Origin: an uncultured bacterium
Lineage (GTDB): Bacteria > Bacteroidota > Ignavibacteria > Kapaibacteriales > UBA2268
Length of the DNA: 12,873 nt
Assembly (NCBI GenBank): GCA_937875295.1
Contig: CALLXS010000121.1
Location: 1-12,873 of the forward strand
Direction: 5' to 3'
In this document: positions 6,580-11,588 of the stretch, in pieces
How positions within the stretch are numbered: the stretch's first letter is position 1
Layout of the letters: the number at the start of each line of letters is the position of its first letter
The notes under the pieces: model-generated
What the model was told of the DNA's origin: nothing
The model's database searches: none
Seen by the model: only the letters and a program-made list of their open reading frames with translations
Position numbers and translations under genes: made by a program

Positions 6580-8921
6580 AATTTCCATCCAGATGGTTTA
6601 GGATCGTCAATTGTTGGATCGAATCCGTAACCATAACTAAAACCAATTATACCAATTGGATTCATCATTAATTGTACGCCTACACCGGCAGCTCTATTTA
6701 ATTTAAAAGGATCAGTTTCATCTAAATTTTTCCAAACGTTACCTGCTTCAGCAAATAAGAATACATAGATTGGCATTTGTCCTTGAGAAATAGCAAATCT
6801 TAATTCAGCGACGTGTTTCATCATTACTCTTCCTCCATATTTTACACCAACAGATTCATCAGAGTAACCTCTAAGGGGTGTAATATCGAAGCCGCCTAAA
6901 CCATTTCCACCCATTCTATATAATTCACGAGGAGAAATTGCATCTTGGTATTTAAAGCTGTGAGCATAACCAAAATTAGTTGATAAATTAAAAACTAATC
7001 TATCTAAACCATCAATTTGTAGAAGTGGTTCATTAAATTCATAATTAAATGTTGTTTTTAGATAATCAGTTTCTCCAATACCTACTGCACCCATTGCCCA
7101 ATATAGACCTAATGCGAAGCGAGAGCCTGCAGTAGGGAAGAATGGGCTATTTAAACTTGAGCGAGAAATAACTTGACCAATAGTAATTTCAGAATATTTA
7201 CCAATTCTATAATACATTGCATTATAGGCATTAGCGCCAATATCATTCATTTGAGCTCTAAAAGTCCAATCAGCTCTGAAATAATCATCTGGCCATTTTA
7301 ATCTTTTTCCAATATTAAAAGCACCTCCGGTTTGGCGGAAATTAAAATCAGAATAATTATATCTTGTGTCGTATAAATTAAATCCAATTGAAATTGGTTT
7401 ATCAAATAACCATGGTTCTTGCAATCCAAGAGAAATAGTTTGAGATCTACCGAATCCATTTTCATAATTAAAATTTAAAATTTGACCACCACCACCTTTA
7501 AGAGGTTCAGTAATTGAGAAATTCCTAAAAGAAACACCAATTGAAGCAGTTAAACCATAAACGCCGGCATAACCGATAGACATATTCAAAGTCTCTGTAG
7601 ATTGTTCAGAAACATTATATGTAACATCGACATTTTCTTCATCAACCGGCATAACTTTAAACTTATATAAAGATTCAGGAGAAAAATAATTTAACATTCC
7701 TAAACTGCGTACACTTCTAATTATAGCAGCACGTGAAAAATAATCTCCAGGACGAGTAAATAACTCCCTTCTAATTACTTTATCTCTTGTTTTTCCATTA
7801 CCAGCAATGTCGATTCTACGAAATTTTACTCTTTTGCCTTCTTGGATTCTTAAATATACATCAATACTATCATTACCAATTCTTTTCTCTTCTTTATCAA
7901 TTTGTGCATACATATATCCATTATCATTATAAAGGGAGAGGGCATCGGTGAAATCTTCATTTACTGAAATATTAGCTTGAATTTTTTCTTGGTCATATAC
8001 ATCGCCTTTTTTAAAGTCAAGTTTTCTAGCAATTAAATTATTTTGGAATACAGTATTTCCGTCTATATAATAATCTCTAAAATAATATCTATTTCCTTCA
8101 TTCACCGTAATTTCAATATTTACTGCTTCGTTTTCTTCATCAAAAAGTAGAGTATCTTTAACTATATAAGCATCAATAAAACCTTCTTTTTTAAAGTATG
8201 ATATTAATTTCAATTTATCATCTTCATATTCTTGGCTATCAAATTTTGCTGATCTCCAAATTTGCCACCAACTTTTTGTATGAGTTTTTTCAAAAGCGTC
8301 TTCAAGTTCTTTATTTGTGAAAAAATTATTTCCAAAAAATTTCACAGATTTTGTATAAAATTGTACTCCTTCTTCGATATTTACAAGTACATTTACAAAT
8401 TTATTAGTATCAGTTGGTTCTTGTTTTATATCAATTTTTGCAAAGATCAAATCTTCTTTTTGATATGCAGTTTTTAAATCTCTTTTCGCTACATATAAAT
8501 CCCATGGAGAAATAATATCACCTTTTACTTTATGGAATTCTTCAAAAATTTTCTGGTCATTGATTTCTTTATTTCCTGATGAAATGATTTTGTTTAATCT
8601 GTCAAATTCCTCTACTTTAATAATCAAGAAAATACCAACTGGTGTAATTTTATCGACTTTTATTTCAATATTTGAGAATTGTTTTCTTAGCCACAGATTT
8701 TTTAAAGCAGTTTGTAATTTGCCATCTCCCGGATAAATAATAGATTCACCCGGACGTAATCCGCTAACAGTTAAAATTGTACTTTCGTCTGAGAAAACAT
8801 TACCCTCTACAGATACACCTGCTATTGTATAAGTATCTGGATTATTTTGAGCAATAGCATTGCCAGAAACAAAAATCAGGGTAAGGCTTATAAATAATAA
8901 AATATATTTAGATAAAACCAT
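6555..8921 (-). CDS. bamA: Outer-membrane protein assembly factor BamA
   Basis: BamA is the central subunit of the BAM complex, inserting beta-barrel proteins into the outer membrane. The 788 residues comprise a signal peptide (1-24, NAIA then Q), five POTRA domains (about 31-105, 106-185, 186-277, 278-362 and 363-440; the third has an insertion with KSWWQIW at 216-222), and a 16-strand barrel (about 441-788). The loop-6 motif RGY is at 684-686, in the expected context after GLGGFDITPL. The last strand reads GWKFLFHLNGQ, so the chain ends in Gln instead of the usual aromatic residue. No Shine-Dalgarno precedes the ATG (8919-8921). It heads the cluster with two ompH genes and lpxD. Its own upstream neighbour and promoter appear to be missing, because foreign-looking plus-strand sequence starts within tens of bases. 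Confidence 0.96.
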   Translation of the reverse strand: MVLSKYILLFISLTLIFVSGNAIAQNNPDTYTIAGVSVEGNVFSDESTILTVSGLRPGESIIYPGDGKLQTALKNLWLRKQFSNIEIKVDKITPVGIFLIIKVEEFDRLNKIISSGNKEINDQKIFEEFHKVKGDIISPWDLYVAKRDLKTAYQKEDLIFAKIDIKQEPTDTNKFVNVLVNIEEGVQFYTKSVKFFGNNFFTNKELEDAFEKTHTKSWWQIWRSAKFDSQEYEDDKLKLISYFKKEGFIDAYIVKDTLLFDEENEAVNIEITVNEGNRYYFRDYYIDGNTVFQNNLIARKLDFKKGDVYDQEKIQANISVNEDFTDALSLYNDNGYMYAQIDKEEKRIGNDSIDVYLRIQEGKRVKFRRIDIAGNGKTRDKVIRRELFTRPGDYFSRAAIIRSVRSLGMLNYFSPESLYKFKVMPVDEENVDVTYNVSEQSTETLNMSIGYAGVYGLTASIGVSFRNFSITEPLKGGGGQILNFNYENGFGRSQTISLGLQEPWLFDKPISIGFNLYDTRYNYSDFNFRQTGGAFNIGKRLKWPDDYFRADWTFRAQMNDIGANAYNAMYYRIGKYSEITIGQVISRSSLNSPFFPTAGSRFALGLYWAMGAVGIGETDYLKTTFNYEFNEPLLQIDGLDRLVFNLSTNFGYAHSFKYQDAISPRELYRMGGNGLGGFDITPLRGYSDESVGVKYGGRVMMKHVAELRFAISQGQMPIYVFLFAEAGNVWKNLDETDPFKLNRAAGVGVQLMMNPIGIIGFSYGYGFDPTIDDPKPSGWKFLFHLNGQ

Positions 8922-8952
8922 ATTTAATCGCGGAAAAATAAATCAAACAGAA
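8922..8952. other. Possible seam between two genomic contexts
   Basis: To the left everything is FCB-type envelope biogenesis; to the right everything reads as Bacillota-like. The 31 bases between the bamA ATG and the first methionine codon of the plus-strand HTH protein contain neither a bamA promoter nor a ribosome binding site for the HTH gene. The HTH reading frame stays open leftward into bamA antisense, as expected if its true 5' end was lost here. I see no terminal inverted repeat, target duplication or integrase site at this point. The exact break cannot be fixed by eye; a biological junction and an assembly chimera are both possible. Confidence 0.45.
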
Positions 8953-9387
8953 ATGTTGTCAGCATTTAACAATAATAAAACTATTACACGATTATATGTA
9001 AATACCATGCATTATTTGTATTCTCATTCTACTGCTAGAAATCAAAAAACTATAGCGTATGTTTTTGAACTGATTCCTTTTATAAATAAAAAATATAATA
9101 TCTGTTGTGAAAATATAGATGAAACAGATTTTAACCTTATTATTCCATTTGATGAAAAACAAATTTGCAAAAAAGTTGGATATAATCCGCATAATTATAA
9201 ACAATTGTTTGATATGCTAAAATCAATTCAATTAAATAATCAGCAAGAAAGTATTATATATCAATTAAAATGTAGTTTGTATCCGAAGATAAATACAATT
9301 ACTATAATAAATCCAAACTTATTATATGGTGGAGAAGAAAAAGATGAATGCTTAAAATTTATTCATAATTTGTTAGATGAGCAATAA
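8953..9387 (+). CDS. HTH protein resembling small plasmid/phage proteins, probably 5'-truncated
   Basis: Starting at the ATG at 8953 gives 144 residues. The segment DEKQICKKVGYNPHNYKQLF (about 67-86) fits a helix-turn-helix, preceded by a conserved-looking block TIAYVFELIPFINKKYNICCEN (about 34-54, quoted here as TIAYVFELIPF plus INKKYNICCEN) and followed by a strand pair ending ITIINPNLLYGG (116-127). This arrangement (IPF-NxxYNxxCxN, HTH, then xxNPxxxYxG) recalls small winged-helix proteins of Bacillota plasmids and phages; that is a recollection, not a search. There is no Shine-Dalgarno before 8953, and the frame stays open 31 codons further left to a TTG at 8860 inside bamA antisense, so the N-terminus was probably lost at the seam. 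A role in plasmid replication or regulation is a guess. It may be a non-functional remnant. Confidence 0.5.
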   Translation: MLSAFNNNKTITRLYVNTMHYLYSHSTARNQKTIAYVFELIPFINKKYNICCENIDETDFNLIIPFDEKQICKKVGYNPHNYKQLFDMLKSIQLNNQQESIIYQLKCSLYPKINTITIINPNLLYGGEEKDECLKFIHNLLDEQ

Positions 9388-9404
9388 AAATATTAAACAT
9401 CATA

Positions 9405-9433
9405 TTGACAGTAATAATATTAAATGTTATAAT
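9405..9433 (+). promoter_or_regulatory. Perfect sigma-70-type promoter with extended -10
   Basis: TTGACA at 9405-9410 and TATAAT at 9428-9433 are both exact consensus hexamers with the optimal 17-base spacer, and TGT directly before the -10 adds the extended -10 element. Transcription would start at about 9440 and run rightward through a leader of roughly 200 bases to the small gene at 9643. Promoters this close to consensus are uncommon for chromosomal genes and more typical of Bacillota and mobile-element leaders. Confidence 0.75.
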
Positions 9434-9454
9434 TAATTTGGAGATAAAACAAAA

Positions 9455-9480
9455 AGAGGTGAAGCAAATTGATTGTATAA
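9455..9480 (+). promoter_or_regulatory. Shine-Dalgarno followed by a minimal TTG ORF
   Basis: AGAGGTG (9455-9461) is a good ribosome binding site. At ideal spacing it is followed by TTG (9469-9471), then ATT GTA TAA, a three-codon ORF ending at 9480. No longer ORF begins nearby; an ATG at 9509 gives only five codons. It may be a leader mini-ORF, a ribosome-stalling or mRNA-stabilising site, or the scar of a deleted gene whose start region survives. Confidence 0.4.
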
Positions 9481-9527
9481 TACATAATATTAAAGTATAC
9501 ATAATTTTATGATAACAAATAAATAGA

Positions 9528-9617
9528 TTTAAGTTTGAATTTTTAGTGGTATAATTTCACCATTAAGATAGGTCAATTTCATATTTATATAATTAAATAT
9601 ATAAAATTAAACTTAAA
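9528..9617 (+). promoter_or_regulatory. Candidate three-way-junction RNA or DNA structure
   Basis: The closing stem P1 pairs 9528-9543 with 9603-9617: 15 base pairs with one bulged G at 9537. Immediately inside, P2 pairs TAGTGGT (9544-9550) with ACCATTA (9559-9565), 7 pairs including one G-U. P3 pairs ATATTTA (9581-9587) with TAAATAT (9594-9600). The Shine-Dalgarno of the next gene begins 5 bases after P1. This layout (closing stem, two hairpins, then a ribosome binding site) resembles a cis-regulatory leader, but I match it to no known riboswitch class. It could equally be a DNA structure such as a plasmid origin or an operator. The region is AT-rich, so conservation is needed to prove it. 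Confidence 0.4.
9547..9555 (+). promoter_or_regulatory. Extended -10 element, possible second promoter
   Basis: TGGTATAAT contains a perfect TATAAT (9550-9555) with the TGN extension. No good -35 is present at 16-18 bases upstream (closest ATTTAA or TTTAAG), so it would depend on the extended -10. It would start transcription at about 9562, about 80 bases before the small gene. It overlaps the P2 inverted repeat, so the repeat could alternatively be an operator over the -10. Confidence 0.45.
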
Positions 9618-9622
9618 ACATA

Positions 9623-9645
9623 AAGGAGAACAACTATTTGATATG
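9623..9645 (+). promoter_or_regulatory. Shine-Dalgarno and overlapping TTG mini-ORF at the small gene's start
   Basis: AAGGAG (9623-9628) is strong but sits 14 bases from the ATG at 9643, longer than ideal. A TTG at 9638 lies at optimal spacing and opens TTG ATA TGA, whose stop overlaps the ATG (ATGA at 9643-9646). Ribosomes could therefore initiate at TTG and re-initiate at ATG, or simply tolerate the long spacing. Confidence 0.4.
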
Positions 9646-9999
9646 AATACAAAAAGATTGAACAATAATGAAGCAGAGGAACAAGGAGAACATCGACTAG
9701 AAAAAGCAGAGCGTGAAACACATTATATTTTTAATGAAGCGGATGGTTATTGGATTGCCGATTCCACTCTGCCAAGAGATATACATAAGTTAGAGAAACA
9801 GCATTGGATTGAAACTAGTGTACAATATTATAAAGATGGTACAGTGATGGCAAAGCAATTTAAAGCACCAAGAAATTGTCTATCCCCTCGTGATTACAAT
9901 CCCAATAAGCCAAAGAGAGAGATGAGCGCAGAACATAAAGCAAAAGTTATGGAAGCATTAACTAAAAGTCGTGAAAAGAAAAAACAAAATAAGAATTAA
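9643..9999 (+). CDS. Small hypothetical protein with basic C-terminal tail
   Basis: I do not recognise a named family. The 118 residues have a charged N-terminal helix (about 9-26, Glu/Lys/Arg-rich), a compact core ETHYIFNEADGYWIADST (25-42) followed by DIHKLEKQHWIETSVQYYKDG (46-66, given as DIHKLEKQHW plus IETSVQYYKDG), where aromatic residues alternate as in a small beta-rich fold, and a tail MSAEHKAKVMEALTKSREKK (94-113), Lys/Arg-rich and reminiscent of nucleic-acid-binding tails on phage proteins. There is no signal peptide, membrane segment or cysteine cluster (one Cys, C79), so it should be cytosolic and may bind nucleic acid. It has a strong Shine-Dalgarno and a long structured leader. 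The 22-base gap to the convergent pyk contains no obvious terminator. I have a weak impression of homologues in Bacillota mobile elements. Confidence 0.75.
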   Translation: MNTKRLNNNEAEEQGEHRLEKAERETHYIFNEADGYWIADSTLPRDIHKLEKQHWIETSVQYYKDGTVMAKQFKAPRNCLSPRDYNPNKPKREMSAEHKAKVMEALTKSREKKKQNKN

Positions 10000-10021
10000 T
10001 ATATTAACTTATATTGTTTGA

Positions 10022-11440
10022 TTATGCTTTTTGAATTTTAACCATTCCTGTTTGTAAATCACTTTGTTTTACTCCACCAGCCATAACAACCAAATCACCT
10101 TTTTGGATTAAATTATGTGATAATGCTTTTTCGATAGCTGAATCGTAATCAATGTTGACAGCACCATTAAATTGGTTTGTATCCATAATTGGTTTTACAT
10201 TCCAACTTAAGTTTAATTGTCTGTATGTTTGTTCATGAGGAGTAACCGCAATGATTGGTCCATTTGGACGGTAGTTTGCAACTGCTCTAGCTGTAACACC
10301 TCTTCTTGTAATTGCAAGAATTGTAGCGTCTAATTGGTTTGCTGAAATACTAGCTGCATTTGCAACTGCACTCATAACATGAACTCCCAACGTTAGGTGG
10401 TTAGTTCCAAAACGTTTTTTGTAATTTATGCTTGCTTCTGTTGTTTCAGCAATTCTTGCCATTGTTTTAACGGCTTCGAATGGATAATCTCCCATTGCTG
10501 TTTCTCCAGATAACATTGTAATTGTTGTTCCATCATAAATTGCATTAGCAACGTCAGATACTTCAGCTCTAGTTGGACGTGGAGCCTTTGTCATTGATTC
10601 TAACATTTGTGTAGCTGTAACTACATGTTTTCCTGAATAATAACATTTTTTAATAATCTCTTTTTGAATTGGTGGCAATTCATTAAATGGTACTTCTACA
10701 CCCATATCACCACGAGCTACCATAATTCCATCACTGGCTTCTACAATTTCATCCAAATTTTGAATTCCTTGTAAATTCTCAATCTTAGAAATAATTTTGA
10801 TATTTCCGCCACCATTTTCTATTAACAACTTTCTTAATTCGTTTACATCTTTTGCTTCTCTTACAAATGATGCTGCAATATAATCAACATCTTGCTCAAT
10901 ACCAAATAAAATATCATTGCGATCCTTTTCACTGATAAAAGGCATTGATATTGCTACATTTGGTACATTAATACTCTTTCTATTAGAAATCTTTCCAGAG
11001 TTCAAAGTTATACAGTTTATTTTTACTCCATTAATACTCTCTACTTCAAATTCAACTGCACCATCATCAACAAGAATTCTTGTTCCAACTTTTACATCTT
11101 CGTATAGTGTGAGTAAAGTAACTCCAACAGCTTCTTCATTTCCAACAAAAGTTTCATCACAAACAAATGCAAATTTTTGACCCTTTTGTAAATTAACTGA
11201 ACCTTTTTCAAATGTTAATGTTCTTATTTCCGGTCCTTTTGTATCTAAAATAATTGGGATAGGTAAACCTAATTCCTTACGAAATTTTTTTACCTTATTG
11301 ATTCTTTCTAAATGCTCTGAATAATCTCCATGAGAAAAATTCAAACGAGCAGCACTCATTCCATTTAACATCAATTGTTTTATTCCATCATTTTGATCTA
11401 CTGCTGGACCTAATGTACAAATAATTTTTGTTTTCCGCAT
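10022..11440 (-). CDS. pyk: Pyruvate kinase
   Basis: Pyruvate kinase makes ATP and pyruvate from phosphoenolpyruvate and ADP, the last step of glycolysis. Starting at the ATG at 11438-11440 gives 472 residues, MRKTKIICTLGP onward. An upstream in-frame TTG at 11461 would add seven residues but would place the start upstream of the clear Shine-Dalgarno AGAGAGGA (11449-11456), which lies 8 bases from the ATG; the shorter form is preferred. Visible motifs are ARLNFSHG (31-38, R32 and N34), DTKGPEIRT (66-74), the B domain (about 75-165), the catalytic-lysine signature IISKIEN (216-222, K219), and MVARGDMGVEVP (240-251). The Thr and Glu in TKGPE match the K+-dependent type. There is no extra C-terminal PEP-utiliser domain of the kind found in Bacillus. 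By eye it looks Bacillota-like rather than FCB-like. Confidence 0.97.
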   Translation of the reverse strand: MRKTKIICTLGPAVDQNDGIKQLMLNGMSAARLNFSHGDYSEHLERINKVKKFRKELGLPIPIILDTKGPEIRTLTFEKGSVNLQKGQKFAFVCDETFVGNEEAVGVTLLTLYEDVKVGTRILVDDGAVEFEVESINGVKINCITLNSGKISNRKSINVPNVAISMPFISEKDRNDILFGIEQDVDYIAASFVREAKDVNELRKLLIENGGGNIKIISKIENLQGIQNLDEIVEASDGIMVARGDMGVEVPFNELPPIQKEIIKKCYYSGKHVVTATQMLESMTKAPRPTRAEVSDVANAIYDGTTITMLSGETAMGDYPFEAVKTMARIAETTEASINYKKRFGTNHLTLGVHVMSAVANAASISANQLDATILAITRRGVTARAVANYRPNGPIIAVTPHEQTYRQLNLSWNVKPIMDTNQFNGAVNIDYDSAIEKALSHNLIQKGDLVVMAGGVKQSDLQTGMVKIQKA

Positions 11441-11470
11441 AAATATAGTCCTCTCTAACAAAATCTATAG

Positions 11471-11495
11471 TTACATATAATTATTCACTATGTAA
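11471..11495 (-). repeat. Inverted repeat in the pyk leader
   Basis: TTACATA (11471-11477) and TATGTAA (11489-11495) form a perfect 7-bp inverted repeat around an 11-base spacer, between the predicted pyk promoter and its Shine-Dalgarno. It could be an operator at about +13 to +37 or a weak hairpin; AT-rich composition makes chance occurrence quite possible. Confidence 0.35.
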
Positions 11496-11514
11496 TATAT
11501 TTTATCTCAATTAA

Positions 11515-11543
11515 ATATTATCATATAATTTGCCTTTATGCAA
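11515..11543 (-). promoter_or_regulatory. Probable pyk promoter
   Basis: On the minus strand TTGCAT (11543-11538) and TAATAT (11520-11515) are separated by exactly 17 bases, and TGA before the -10 supplies an extended -10. The start would be near 11508, giving a leader of about 68 bases to the pyk ATG. It lies in the 148-base gap between mnmE and pyk, so pyk probably has its own transcript in addition to any readthrough from mnmE. Confidence 0.5.
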
Positions 11544-11588
11544 TTGTATTGATACGTTTTCATTACCTTTTTCATTTGATGCCAGTAA

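Larger units (their letters stand above)
9388..9642 (+). other. 255-base non-coding leader region
   Basis: This gap has no ORF of meaningful length but is not empty. In order it holds a perfect consensus promoter (9405-9433), a Shine-Dalgarno with a three-codon TTG ORF (9455-9480), an AT-rich stretch, a possible second promoter (-10 at 9550-9555), a potential three-way-junction fold (9528-9617), and the Shine-Dalgarno of the next gene (9623-9628). AATATTAAA occurs at 9389, 9416 and 9486, but such words are cheap at this base composition. Confidence 0.6.

Noticed and set aside
8860..8952. TTG at 8860 as the start of the HTH protein
   Set aside because: These codons are antisense to the bamA signal peptide, there is no ribosome binding site, and the sequence does not look like part of the HTH family.
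9389..9495. Three copies of AATATTAAA as plasmid iterons
   Set aside because: Spacing is irregular (27 and 70 bases) and the word is expected often in such AT-rich DNA; two copies also lie within or beside the promoter.
9528..9617. Known riboswitch or ribozyme (purine, hammerhead) for the three-way junction
   Set aside because: The junction lacks the conserved core bases of these classes, such as CUGAUGA and GAAA for the hammerhead; only the general shape is similar.
10000..10021. Bidirectional terminator between the small gene and pyk
   Set aside because: The 22-base gap contains only a short AT palindrome and no G-C stem followed by a T-run.
11441..11461. Upstream TTG as the pyk start, adding seven residues
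   Set aside because: It would sit upstream of a strong Shine-Dalgarno (11449-11456), which is ideally spaced for the ATG at 11440, and the family normally begins at MRKTKI.
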